Assembly (NCBI GenBank): GCA_025617745.1
Contig: CM046863.1
Coordinates: 2,170,001 to 2,234,000, forward strand
DNA length: 64,000 bases
Direction of reading: 5' to 3'
DNA from: Heliocidaris erythrogramma
Taxonomy: Eukaryota > Echinodermata > Echinoidea > Camarodonta > Echinometridae
Shown here: positions 9,230 through 20,803 of the stretch, in pieces
Numbering within the stretch: position 1 is the first letter of the stretch
How the letters are laid out: every line of letters begins with the position of its first letter
The notes under the pieces: generated by a model
Told to the model about the DNA's origin: nothing
Seen by the model: the letters and a program-made list of their open reading frames with translations, nothing else
Database searches by the model: none
Program-made: the position numbers and the translations under genes

Positions 9230-10741
9230 CAGTTATGCCTAGTTTGCATTTGCTACGGTCATCGTACGATGGATTAGTCTACGATTTTCCTTGCGATTTG
9301 GGGGACATCGTAGGTGGCTACGGGCTACGATTTTTATGTTTACATTATTTACGGTCATCGTGCGATTTCATGTACTGGGTATCGTAGAGGGTCCAAAGAC
9401 AAAGCCGTACAGAGGATGTACGGAAATCGTACTAAGATTGTACGGAGGTCGTAGGGAGATCGTGCGATTTCTGCGCGGTTACAGTAACATATTCACGGAA
9501 ATCGTACAGAGATCGTGCGATTACAACACATTTATTTTGTCACATATATCGTACTGTAACATAGTATGGGGAAATAGTAACAAAATGAATATAGACACTA
9601 TGTTTCGTCTTCAAAAGAAAGCACTCCGTATCTGTTCTCATTCTCATTATTTAGCCCACACCGATCCTATATTTCAAAAGTCTAAAACATTGAAAATTAA
9701 CGATATTCACACCTACCAAACTGCTATATTTATGTAAAAATTTTCCACCAACGCTACACCAATATTCTTTCATAATGTTTTTATCTACAACAGAGATGTC
9801 CATTCCTACCCGACACGACATTCATCAGATCTTCATTTAACAAATCCAAAATTAATAATAGCTCAAAAAACGATAAGACGTCACGGTCCAGATGTTTGGA
9901 ACAATTTACCTCATGATATTAAATACGCCGTATCTCTTTTTTTTCTTTTAAAGCTTCGTTAAAGAAGTATTTGCTATCCACTTATTCGTAAACTTCTCAC
10001 CTGCACGTGCACCCACTTGCACACACTTCACTTCAATCCCTTTCCTTCCCCTTTTTTGTAGCAATTTTTTTTTTCCGGTTAGTGACATCGCTTTCATGAT
10101 ATAAACATTTATATTAATTATGGTTTCCATGTAGCCCTTTCCAATGGCTGCTATTCATTCAAGCATTTTGCTTAAGATAGATGGCCCCTGCATTTCTGTT
10201 ATTTCTACTTGTTCATTTCGATTTATAATCATTCTTTATTCTGTTGTCATTGTTATTTTAACTGTCCCTTTTTTGAATTTGTACAATTATGTTGTATATT
10301 TATTACTACAACTGTTTGTAAATTTGTTATTTGATTTGACAATAAATGCAGAAACTCCTGCCAAAAAAAAAAAGATTTCCGTACAGAGGCTGTGCGATGA
10401 TCGTGCGGATACCTTACGATTTCTTTATGATGCTTTTTTGTTCCCCTGTTGAAAAAAAAATCGTACGCTCTCTGCATGATCAGCGCAAGGCCTCACAATG
10501 ACCCTGCGCTGATCGTACGATGCCACCTACGATGTTTTTAAGGGCTACGATCCTACGATTTTGAAAAATTTGTATAACTCCGCGCTAAACAAAATCGTAG
10601 AGGCTATGGAGACCGTGAATCCGTACGAAAATCGTACGATCGTCGTATGCCACCCCAGAGAGATCGTGCGATTAGAGGGATACGATCAGTTTACGGTCAC
10701 CCTGCGATGATCGTAGACCAAATGTAAATGGGGCATTAACA
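9230..10741. mobile_element. TIR element built of ATCGTACG-like words, split by a LINE
   Basis: The left end, GTTATGCCTAGTTTGCATTTG, and the reverse complement of the right end, GTTAATGCCCCATTTACATT, correspond imperfectly, then both continue into TCATCG blocks. Between them (9255-9525 and 10375-10735) the DNA is saturated with variants of ATCGTACG, ATCGTGCGAT and CTACGAT. The middle is occupied by an unrelated LINE 3' end at 9528-10373, whose A run borders the resumption of the word-rich sequence. No transposase is seen. Confidence 0.6.
9528..10373 (+). mobile_element. CR1/Jockey-like LINE 3' end, inserted
   Basis: The 5' part encodes the C-terminal region following the RT of CR1/Jockey-type LINEs: LSHISYCNIVWGNSNK and RLQKKALRICSHSHY, then after a frame break DVWNNLPHDIK and a shifted FKASLKKY-like phrase near 9945-9970. 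It continues with an AT-rich 3' UTR containing AATAAATGCAG and a terminal A run (10363-10373). It is 5'-truncated and frameshifted, and disrupts the surrounding TIR element. Confidence 0.75.
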
Positions 10742-11436
10742 TAACTAAATTAATCTGTTTGCAGAATAATACATTATGGTATATGACGATTCAAGTGCTA
10801 TATAAACGCAGATATGACACTGAGACAATTGCGACTTTTCAAGCATATATCTTCATTAATATTCTCTTGCCCGTTTAAGGTCGTTAACCAAAGGAAATTC
10901 TTCAATACCATGAATATGAGTGAATATACATTCTCTACATAGAATCATCTTTAGATTTATACCTGAACTATATTGTAAATATACAATGTAAATCCAACAA
11001 TTCAATGTTGAAAAAAAAAACTAACCAGGAACTGGAATATGTTAATCCCTCTCCCACGCCGGCATGAGTTCATTGTACTTTATAATTGACATTGTTCCTT
11101 GTTACTTCAAACGGCAGTTGCCGTAACTGTATCAACACATAAATGTATGGAAAAGTCATAAAACAATACACATATGATACATATCGCAATAATAGGTGTA
11201 AAAAAAGTCACTAAGTTTGGAGAAGTTCTCGTCTAATTGAATTGTACCCCAAACCCATTGCGACTTCTGAAATGTAGTTTCGTTTATTACATTTTGTCAC
11301 TGCTCATTATCTATTATAGAACAATATGCTGGGAAATCTCATGAGACCGACAACCCACGGGTAGGAAATGATGAAACATTGGACAGTCTAACAATATGTA
11401 CTTATACAAACATGTCCTTTGTACCAGCGGCGGCCC
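10742..11436. other. Unassigned AT-rich spacer
   Basis: No gene or clear repeat structure was recognised. The phrase around 10990-11100 resembles 8960-9180 (an A run followed by a CCCTCCCACGC-type phrase), suggesting a weak dispersed duplication. Confidence 0.4.
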
Positions 11437-12010
11437 GGGGGGGGGGGGGGGGGGGGGGCAACCGCACCTCCACCCAATTTCAAGCACTCATAAAGTGCAC
11501 CTTTCTAATTTTTAAAATGGTGCCCCTCTTTACTCTGATAAGTGTCTCTTTTATAAGTGCTCTTTACCCCCCCCCCCCCCCCCCCTGATACGTGTCCTTT
11601 TTTGTTTCCATAAGAACACCCTTTCCCATCCTATTACGTTCTCCTGTTCAAATATAATGAGTGCTTCTATTTACTTCTGATAATTTCCCCTTCCTTTCCA
11701 TTAAGTCTCCTTTTGCCACTTTTTAAGTGCCATTTTTCAAATCTGATGATTGCCTCTTCTTTCCTTCTGAATTAGTGACAATTTCCATTTCTTATAAATG
11801 CCCATTTCCAAATTGGACAAATGCCCTTTTCAAATCTTATGGATGCCCTTTAGATTTTGTTTTTTTCTTCTTCTGACAAGTGTCTCCCCCATTGCCCTTT
11901 TCCCCTTTTGACAATTCTCCATTTTTCAAATCTGAAGAGTGCCCCATGTTTATTTAAATAATTCTCCTTTCACTTTCTAATAAGAGCTATTTTCCCCTTC
12001 TGAGAAATGC
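11437..12010. repeat. G22 and C19 tracts and degenerate TGATAAGTG/CCCCTTTT minisatellite
   Basis: A G run at 11437-11458 and a C run at 11567-11585 flank a pyrimidine-rich field. From about 11530 to 12010 phrases such as CTGATAAGTGTCTC and AAATCTGATGATTGCC recur at about 30-bp spacing. The short frame at 11379-11588 encodes Gly and Pro runs from the homopolymers and is not a gene. Confidence 0.6.
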
Positions 12011-12557
12011 AACTCACTCCTTATTTCAAGACAGTTCTACAGCCCACCTGTGTAGTTGTGCTTGTTTAAGTATTGTTAACCATTATCATGATTATGTTGC
12101 TTTATGATAAACAGACTTAGAGGCCATGTAAGAATATTTTCTTGTTCACTGAGTCTAATACTGAATTTCAATAAATATGACCTAAATATGACATAGGGGT
12201 GAAATCAGGGCCATAATAAGTAGGACACATTAATCCGACCCAGATAAGTAATAATAATAATAATAATATGTCCATTTATATAGCGCAGCTAATATACAAA
12301 TATACTCTACTGCGCTTAATACAAAGTAACACATAATCAGGGGCGTAGCTTCATAGGCGACTGGGGGCCACCTCCCCCCAATCGAATATCAATAGAGGGG
12401 GAGAGAGAGGGAGGTAGATAAGGGCAAAACGAAACAGGTGCTAATTAATATTGAATTCATCAAATTAGATTGGTGCCCCCCCCCCCCCTCTTCTCTTGTT
12501 CATTTATGTACTTCACTTTTCTCAGTTGTTATCATCTGACAGCACGTTAACACACGT

Positions 12558-12913
12558 GAAGAAGCAGCTGGTGGCCTGGCTATAGCCTGTACGTATGATG
12601 ACGCCATCAAGTCGTCTTCTGTTTTGTCGTGAGATTATTTCCTGGTTTTGAAGCTCTTGAATTCAAGCTTTCACACAATCATTTCTCCTCTGCATGACAC
12701 TTTGTGAGCCAATAGTAGCAATTACTGTATTCTGTGACCCATCAGCTTCAGTTTGATATATGATTTATCCATTTCATTTTTCAGTTTGGAGTTGATCTGT
12801 AAGACCATTTTGGCCTTTTCTTCCTTTTCTTGCTAAATTTCACCCTAGATTTAGATAATTATGTACAGACAACTTAATTATACTCCTATGTTTAAAAGCA
12901 CTTGAATCGTCAT
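12558..12913. repeat. Dispersed repeat, copy 1 (about 350 bp)
   Basis: Begins GAAGAAGCAGCTGGTGGCC and is matched at 14329-14654 with scattered substitutions and a small deletion in the second copy. No coding potential. The two copies are direct repeats about 1.77 kb apart with a purine-rich tract in between. Confidence 0.8.
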
Positions 12914-13079
12914 GCAGATCCGCAATTGACATTTGACAACATTTAATGCTTTACCATAAATTTCTGGATGATCGTTTGTTTTCACATATATATTCTTTGG
13001 CATAATTCTGCAATAGGCCCTATTATATTTCTGGGAATGGTTCACATACCTACGGGTAACAGGGAATAATTTCTCTTTT

Positions 13080-13181
13080 GTGAACCGTGACCCATATGCC
13101 ATCCTGTTCTTTGAATCTTTTATCTATTACTCTGTCATGTATTCGTTTGGTCAAATGTTCAAAGCAATACTACTACTACTA

Positions 13182-13214
<33 letters not shown>

Positions 13215-13690
13215 AGGACACTGTCTTGTCAAAGTAAAAGTGGCACATTTCCTTTTGTAAAAAGGGGCACTTCTAATGAAGTAAGAGGGGAATTCTCCCC
13301 ATGGGAAAAGGGATACTTTTTGGGTATACCCGGATGTTGTGCGTCCGGACGGTTGTGTATGCAGTCAGTCGGTTTTAAAACAGCCACTGAAATACGTTTA
13401 CAAGACTAGTACTTCTGAAATTGTCTAACACTTGTGTTAGACAATATTATAGAGAACAAAGGTGATGGTGATTAGTGCTATTTAATGAATAGGTTTTATT
13501 GAATTAAAAGATAAAATGGAAGGCTTCAGTTTTGTTGGGCGTCTGGACACGACCCCCCCCCCCCCCATCCTACTTTAAAAACGGTCACTGCCCCCCCCCC
13601 CCCCCAACTCTGGCACCTATGAACGCATCTTAGATATCAGTAGTTAGGTTTAAATGACATCACAATTTATGGCAGGTTCATTCGCAAAAA
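13080..13690. other. Spacer with (CTA)n microsatellite and two C tracts
   Basis: A CTA/ACT microsatellite lies at about 13167-13214. Two C runs lie at about 13552-13566 and 13591-13605. No gene is supported; a 109-residue frame here is mostly a Leu run from the microsatellite. Confidence 0.6.
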
Positions 13691-14310
13691 CCGCGCCCTT
13701 CTTGAGAAAACTAGAAGAGAAATATAAAACAAAATTATACAAAATGATAAAGGAAGATATACGAGAAAAATACTGAAACATAAAAGAAGGAAAGAGAAGA
13801 AGATGCTAGAATAGGAAAGACAGAATAGAGAAGATGATAAAAGAAAGAAACAAAGAATAAGAGATAATGGAAAGATCAAAAGAGGAGATGAAATGAGAAT
13901 AATAATGAAATACACGGGGTAGGGTAGAACAAAAAATGAAGGAAATGATAGAAAGAAAAAATAAAGGAAAACAAAAGGAGAGAAAAAAGATTAGATGATG
14001 GAAGGATAAAACAAAGAATAAAATAAGAGAAAGACAGCAAGATAACATAAAGAAGGGATAAAATAACCATATATGGAAAGACAGAAAAAGAAGATACAAG
14101 AAAGATCAAAATACAGAAAGAGAAGAACAAAAAACATCAAAACAAAAAAGAACACGAGAAAAGACAGAAAGAGAAGATGAAAAGAAAGCCCAAAACAAAG
14201 AATAACATGTTAAGCAATGAAGGACAGAAAATAGAAGAAAATAAAGAGAGACGTAGGGAGGGATAGAAGGAAAAATGAATGGAGAAAAATAAAGCTAAAG
14301 GAACGAAAAC
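13691..14310. repeat. Purine-rich degenerate minisatellite
   Basis: About 600 bp of strand-asymmetric GAAAGA/AACAAAGAATAA sequence with loosely repeating phrases such as ACAAAGAATAA and ATGATAGAAAG. The antisense strand gives long Phe/Leu/Ser-rich frames that are compositional artefacts. A similar tract with the same phrases lies at 36365-37230. Confidence 0.6.
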
Positions 14311-14328
14311 GTCAAACGTACGAGTCCT

Positions 14329-14654
14329 GAAGAAGCAACCGGTGGCCTCGCTATAGCCTTACGTATGTTGACGTCATCAAGTCGTCTTCTGTTTTTCGCG
14401 AGATTATTTCCTGGTTTTGATACTCTTGAATTCAAGCCTTCACACAATCATTTCTCCTCTGCATGACACTTTGTGAACAAATAGTAGCAATTACTGTATT
14501 CTGTGGCCCATCAGCTTCAGTTTGATATGTGATTTATCCATTTCAATTTTCAGTTCGGAGATGGTCTGTCTTGCTAAATTTGACCCTAAATTTAGATATT
14601 TATTTACAGATAACTTAATTATACTCCTATGTTTAAAAGCACTTGAATTGTCAT
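14329..14654. repeat. Dispersed repeat, copy 2 (about 330 bp)
   Basis: Direct-repeat partner of 12558-12913, sharing GCCATCAAGTCG-like and ATTTCCTGGTTTTGA phrases. It lacks about 17 bp that copy 1 has near 12800-12820. Confidence 0.8.
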
Positions 14655-15934
14655 ATGCCGTAGTCAGCCTAGGGGTAGTTGTCTTGGAGTAATTGTCTTG
14701 GGGTAATTGTCAGAAAGGTAATTGCAATGGGGATTAGTAGTCCATTAATAATGGATTAGCTGTTAATAATCATGTACCTAGTTCCATATAGACAATGGAC
14801 TTAACACTGCTTGTATGTCTCCAAATGCAGCTGGTCTAATATTTTTTTCTTGGCTGTACATGTATACACTGCACTTTTTTCAAGAGGAGAGTTCATAAAC
14901 GACGGTTCTTGTACTAGAATTTACATTTAAAATGCTATCGAAGCATGGGTGTCGATCCCGGGAGGGGGAGGGGGGATGTGTGATATATTCCCATAATATT
15001 TCAGGAGTGGGATTGCCTGTATCATCACCCCCAATACTTCAACTTTAATAAATGACATACTCAAATAATATGATCAGGAGGAGGAGGACGACCATGCTTA
15101 TTATTATTCATAGGATCACAATCGATCAACAATGTCATAATTTTTTCTTATGATTTTTTTATATTATTATTAGGAAGACCGAAATCAAAATTTCCGAGAA
15201 AAAAATGAAATTAAGGAAGTTAGTTATTCCCATGGAACCACACTCAAATGCTCTGAGAGGTGATTTTAACTCACGGTAATTTGAAAGTCCCAATCGTGGG
15301 AGGGTATATTCCATTCCCACGTCCATGTCCATAAACAGGGGCACACTGTAAGGACAGTCGATGCCGATAAATTGTGCGTTACTAAAATCACGTACCTGTG
15401 TATTATGGAAATATTGCTACTAGGGCTTGAGATCCCACCCCAAAATAAAAACAAAAACAAATTTCTCACGGCAATTTCCAAGTTCGTATCGGGACAACTA
15501 CCACCCTATAAATAATCTCCCGGACAACTACCCCCTACGACAACCCCCTCCCCCAACCTCCCCGCGCAACTATCCCCTCCCCAAATTGGACGATTGTTGG
15601 AACTTGAGATAAAGGCGATCTGATTAGGGTCTCCACAAAGGTGTTGGGAATCTGGATGTGTGTGTTTAGCCGTATGTCCGAGAACATTTTCGGACAGAGA
15701 AAAAAAAAATCAAAAAATCATGAGAACAATGGTCCTCGGAAGCCGGACAATAGTCCTCGAACGTCGAACAATGAATTTGTGCCTTATTCCGTCGACTGTC
15801 CGAGGACGGAGGAACAATAGAGGAACAATACTTGTCCTCGGAAATAAAGCAATACAAGACTGTGTGAGTGTGAGTGTGTGTGTGTGTGTGTGGAGGGGGG
15901 GGGGTCCTCTCCTCCCTCGGAAGAGACCTTTTTA
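14655..15934. other. Unassigned spacer
   Basis: No gene recognised. The block around 14943-15040 is a diverged relative of 95-185. A TG microsatellite and a G run occur at about 15865-15903. Confidence 0.4.
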
Positions 15935-15937
15935 GTT

Positions 15938-16447
15938 AATGATCTTTGATTATGAATAGCAACCCTTTTCTCTGACTATGAATAGCGACCCTCTTCTTTG
16001 ATTATGAATAGCAACCCTTTTCTCTGATTATGAACAGCGACCTTCTTTTTCGATTATGAATAGCGACCCTCTTCTTAGATTATGAATAGCGACCCTCTTC
16101 TTAGATTATGAACAGTGACCCTCTTCTTCGATTATCAGTAGCGACCCTCTTCTTCAATTATGAATAACGACCCTCTTCTTTGATTATGAATAGCGACACT
16201 AATGAATATTAACGTTTATGAATAGCGACCCTCTTCTCCTATTATGAATAGCGACCCTGATGAATATTGACATTTATGAATAGCGACCACTTTTCGTACT
16301 ATGAATAAGGACCCTTATGATTAACGACCCTGATTTGGTATTATGACTAGCGACCCTCTTTCCGTATTTTATAGCGACCCATATGTCTTATGAATAGTGG
16401 TCCTTATGAATTTGTTTTATGAAAAGCGGTCCTTATGACTAGCGAGT
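15938..16447. repeat. 26-bp minisatellite (GATTATGAATAGCGACCC)
   Basis: At least ten consecutive units of 26 bp of the form GATTATGAATAGCGACCC plus TCTTCTTN run from about 15945 to 16200. They decay into irregular spacing with inserts of ATGAATATTGAC up to about 16447. Drift is mild in the first half and strong in the second, as expected if the array grows at one end. Confidence 0.9.
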
Positions 16448-18299
16448 GGACCCCCATTTTTCTGTCACTCAACAATGACAAAGAAAAACGAACACTAATA
16501 GTTAGATCTAATCTACAAATAAGAAAAAAGGTCTCTAAGTATAACCTAGATCTAGATCTACATAGGTCGAGTAATGTTAGTCAGTGACAATAATTGAAGT
16601 TAAAATTATGTTGAGTTTACAGTCTAGAGACTAGACTATTGAATCTAGACCAATATTATATGGCCTAGGCTCTAGATCTGGACCATGTATTGCCTGCTTA
16701 CAAGCCCCCCCCCCCCACCCTCTCCAAAATTTGGTTTTTCATACATTTAGAACTAAATTACTAACAACAGTTAGACTAAATGTAAAGTAGATTGTCTAGA
16801 CTCTAGACTCTAGTAAGTCAGTGACAGGTTCAAAATTTGCAGCCAGCCCAGTGTTTTTTTTTTTTTTTTTTTTTTTTTTTTTGGGGGGGGGGTATGTTTT
16901 GTTTGTTTGTTTGTTTGTGTTTGTTTTGTTTTGTTTTTTTTTGTTTTTTTTTTGGCGGGGGGGGGGGGGGCTCTCTCTCTCTCTCTGTATACTATAGATA
17001 CTAGACCTAGTCATGATAGTCATATCCATCTCTAAGATCTCAGTTAGATCTAGTTAAGTACATGTGACCCGTCACGACAAAATGAGACAGAAGTCGCTGG
17101 GCTAGATCTTGAGAAAATGGTAAACTAAAATAGTAAACTAGAGCGGAGAGAAACGATGACTTTCAAGCTAACACGCAGTTTAACTTTATCATGTTCATAC
17201 CGCCAGTTAACGGACAATTCTCTTTTTCGTTTAAAAAGCCGAACAGAAAAGAGCAAAACAGAATTAAGAAGAACTGTTAAAATTATGATACAGGGGATAG
17301 ATTCCGAAGGAGTGAGAGAATTGTCAGGGTATCAATTTTTACAAAAAGCAGTTGTCATTATTTATTTTGTTAAGCTCTAGTTAACTAGAGCGACGTTAAG
17401 AAGCAATTTATCTAAATCACGATGTTGAACATGACAATAATAAGCAGCCAATTCTGTAATTCTTTTTAACAGCCGAAAATAAAAGAAAATTATTTTTTTA
17501 ACTAGAATGAAAAGTCCCTTGGTTGTGATAATGAAACAAGAACCTGATTTGTTTTAAGTTGGGTTAACAAGAGCGGAAACGACTTTCAAGCTAAGACGCA
17601 GTTTATCCTCATGATGTTCATACCGCCAGTGAACATAACATCGAAAGAAATTTTACATGATTACATGATTAATTTAGAAAATAAATATAATGAAATAAAA
17701 ACCTCCCAAAGTTTGAACTATAATCTAATACGTTATACGTTTCCCCTTACGAAATGACAGAGTTATAAACCTGCTGAATATAGCTGGGTAAATTTAACCC
17801 TTTCAGAAAAGCATACCGGCATAGGAAAGGCTCAACGAAAAAAGCACGAAGTTGACGCAGGAAGCTTTTTCAGTGCCGTGAAATTACTTGATTTGCTACC
17901 CCTTAAAGGGTTAGAATACATGGCAGAAATTAATTAAAATTCATGTTTTCATGGGAAGAGATCCTAAAGAAACATAGGGACTAGTTTTTATAAGAATTAA
18001 TAAACGGTTGCTAAGGGTTTTATCAAAATCTAGTTGACATTACAAACGGAAAATGCTGCATGTCAGCAAAACGGAAGCGCTTTTCTCGAAGAAATAGTTT
18101 TTCACACTACTACTTTACTCAAGTTTCAAAAGCTATTATATCAACTAATACTCACACTCTAGAGTTGAACTATATACTAAATTAAAGGTAATGAAACAGA
18201 GAATAATAATCAATGATAAAATGAAATTCCAAAAATGCGACTTCTGTCTCATTTTGACGTGATGGGTCACAGATCTACATGTAAGTTAGTATGGAACAT
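16448..18299. repeat. Inverted-repeat region rich in CTAGATCT words
   Basis: From about 16500 to 17110 the words CTAGATCT, TCTAGA and CTAGAC are strongly over-represented. A roughly 45-bp inverted repeat with mismatches links 17048-17096 (ending ATGAGACAGAAGTCGC) to 18238-18286 (starting GCGACTTCTGTCTCAT), which may be the arms of a TIR or foldback element of about 1.24 kb. Inside it a segment containing GTTCATACCGCCAGT occurs at about 17145-17215 and 17570-17630, with a third diverged copy near 17385-17450. T, G and T/G homopolymers occupy 16854-16970. No transposase is visible. Confidence 0.45.
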
Positions 18300-18678
18300 G
18301 GGGGGGGGGGGGGGGGGCTCAATATATTGGACAGACGGGTAGACCCTATGGCTATGTGCCGCTTTGAAGACCCCCTTTTTCCGATATGCAGACAGGCAAT
18401 GCCCCGTAATACACGCTCTGGTCCATTCTCTGGCCTTTAAATGTCGCTCCCTCTGGATCATGATTGCTTCGAAATATACACTGTACGCATACGGACGACC
18501 TAAAATAAAGGTTGACAGTTCCCAAAACATTGCGGTTTGTTGCTGTCAAGAGCCATGCAGTTCCCAAGACCCTATTTTTCACTCGGCTTGTGGGCCTGTA
18601 GCCCAGGGACGCTACGCGTTAGCGTTCGGGCTGCCGCAATAAAGTGGGCCTGTAGACCGAAAATGCTGTGTCTCTTTG

Positions 18679-18759
18679 TTAGACCGAACATTCTGTCTCT
18701 CGTTCGTTAGCTCTTCGAGCTAACGAGCTAACGAACGAGAGACAGAATGTTCGGTCTAA
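18679..18759. repeat. Perfect 35-bp inverted repeat (hairpin)
   Basis: The arms 18679-18713 and 18725-18759 are exact reverse complements (outer end TTAGACCGAACATTC), separated by 11 nt. The inner parts contain GTTAGCTC and GAGCTAAC. It could extrude as a cruciform or, if transcribed, form a long perfect stem. It is isolated, without an obvious surrounding element. Confidence 0.95.
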
Positions 18760-20631
18760 CATAGTTAGTGGGTCTGGACCTGGTTCCGTAGTTCCCAAGA
18801 CCCTCTATTTTGCCCTTTAATTTTAAGTCCGTTCCTTAATACTAAATAGACACCCGTTCCTAGGGCGGTTGCGTCACACTCCCTAGTGTCAGTACGCATA
18901 GTTTCATCCGATGGAACAGACCCTCACTCATAAGAAAAAATACAAAAAAATTGAGGATATTTTCAAAGTGTGTATGCTCAAAAAATAGTTTTGTGCATGA
19001 TAATCTGTAGTCAAGATTTTTTTTTTATCAATATACTATTTTTAGGTATTCAAATTATTTGAATTGCAATTGAATTCCATTCTATTACTTAATGCTTCCG
19101 TTCCTAATAATGGATTTTCTGGTTTCTGGTTTTTTTTACGATTGCATTTCCACTCAGTATTGAAAACACAGGGGAGAATGGAGCAATTGTGGCCTAAATG
19201 TATCTTAGAACTTGTAATTCTTTCTTGCAGCACTCGATGATAATTGTGTTTTTTACATGTCCAGCTTAACTCTCCCTCCTTTTAAATCAGAAAAAATCAG
19301 CCATTTACCCCGGATTGTGAACAGGAGGGTTCATAATCTGTGAACATCCCAATTTTAATACATAAAAAGTGGCGAGTCTGCTTTTCTTTTGGGGTCAGTA
19401 ATTTAAGTTTTTTGTTGAAATAAGAAGAGTATAAACTGAGGAAGACTATAACAAATTCCATTAAAAAAATTAAGAAAATTTAACGGCATGGCTGTACAGA
19501 GGGATCAACATGAATATAACGCTTTGGGTAATTTTGGCCCCCTATGCATAAACATTGTAAACTGGATGGCCGCCCACTATTTATGACATAATGGATGCAT
19601 GGCAATTGTCATTCAGATGATTAAATAAAATTGGTTATTTCGATAATTTGGCTGGACCAATCGTTATTTCATGCTGGTTGATGTTAAGGGTACCGTCTAT
19701 ACCTGATAATGGTAAATAAGAATTACCACAACAATTCACCCCTTAATGAAAGTGGAAATTTGAAGTGGATGACATTTTGTTGATTAGTTTCTTAATGAAC
19801 TTAGTTATAAAATAATTCCTTAGGAATGGAAGTCAAAGTTCCACAGAGCTGTCCGCCCTCCCACCCCCCCCCCCTTTTTTTGAAACGTTTGCAAAGGTTT
19901 ACGTTAGAATACTATTACAACAACAAACAATGGAAGGAAATAACTTATACACAAGTTTGGCAACTCGCGTGGAAACAATTATAATTGTGAGAAATTAAAA
20001 TGAGAGAATGATGGTTGCGTAGCTTAAAATAGTTCCCCACAGCTGTCCTTCATTTTTGAAATTTTGGCCAGATACATTTGCATTATTTGATTTTTTTAGA
20101 AAATCTACAAATTCAACTTAAACATGAGTTAATGCTTTATCGCCAAATCCCTTCGACTTCCCTTAACACACACACACCCACGCACATATTAACCCACATA
20201 TCACACGCGTACCCAATGACAAACATGTATGATTAAAAAAAAACACAACAGTGATAATGCAAATATTGATATAAAATCTATTCTTTTGTATACATGTAGA
20301 TAATGAGAGTGTTAAATGGTATGTAGGTTTACAGGTATGCACATGAGGCATAAAAAGGATTAATTCCATTTAATTGTGAAGTAGCCAATAAAACACTAAT
20401 AATCAGTAGATGCGGCAAAAAATAGTTAAACTGAATTCCATTCTGCTTGGTTGATTAGCAACTTGCTTCTATTGATCAGCTCCCTATTTTCTTGTTTTGT
20501 TTTGTTTTGTTTTATTTTTTGTTGGTCAGATAATCATTTCTATTTGTTGTTAAGTTGATGCATTTTCTGTCGAAACGCAGCTGTAGTTAAAATTTCAATG
20601 CACTGTGACCATGTTCTTGTTATTCATCCAG
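18760..20631. other. Spacer upstream of the Death-TIR gene; 5' exons not located
   Basis: AT-rich, with a C run at about 19865-19873. The first visible exon of the downstream gene starts at 20632 with a split codon, so an upstream coding exon must exist. I did not find one with convincing splice sites in this stretch. It may lie here in short form or further left. Confidence 0.4.
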
Positions 20632-20803
20632 TATACTGGAAGAGCTTGAAAGCTGTATGGATGAAATCGGAGAGTTTCTAAAAAAACTTGCTGAGAAGTC
20701 TAAAATAAAGATGCTTTTCACGAGCAGTTCAATAAAAGAGAAGTTCGACGACTTTAATAAAAACCTACAGGATAAACATACCAACTTTAGATCCGCAGTT
20801 CAG
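20632..20803 (+). CDS. Exon A: MLKL-NTD-like helices
   Basis: Acceptor TTCATCCAG before 20632, donor CAG/GTAAAC after 20803. One base completes an upstream split codon, then 57 residues follow without a stop. The pattern EFLKKLAEKSKIKMLFTSSS, then IKEKFDDFNKNLQDKHTNF, matches the third and fourth helices of the MLKL N-terminal bundle (a FLKK...SK-K-F-xS-xIKE-F-L layout). The amphipathic helices and the Lys-rich stretch are what one expects from that fold. The missing helices 1-2 should be in the upstream exon. Two degenerate relatives lie at 32822 and 35283. Confidence 0.65.

Noticed and set aside
9184..9737. A single coding gene at 9.2-9.7 kb
   Set aside because: The first half is translated repeat words; only the second half is LINE sequence.
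13667..14130. Phe/Leu/Ser-rich frames looking like membrane proteins
   Set aside because: They arise from a purine-rich repeat on the opposite strand; no start context, domain or splice evidence. The same applies to 36357-37136 and 33230-33615.
15938..16447. A CRISPR array
   Set aside because: The units are contiguous and variable, without unique spacers, and the genome is an animal one. The 58-bp array at 39617 was rejected for the same reason.
18760..20631. A 5' exon for the Death-TIR gene here
   Set aside because: I found no segment with helix-like coding content and a donor leaving two bases, so I did not assign one.
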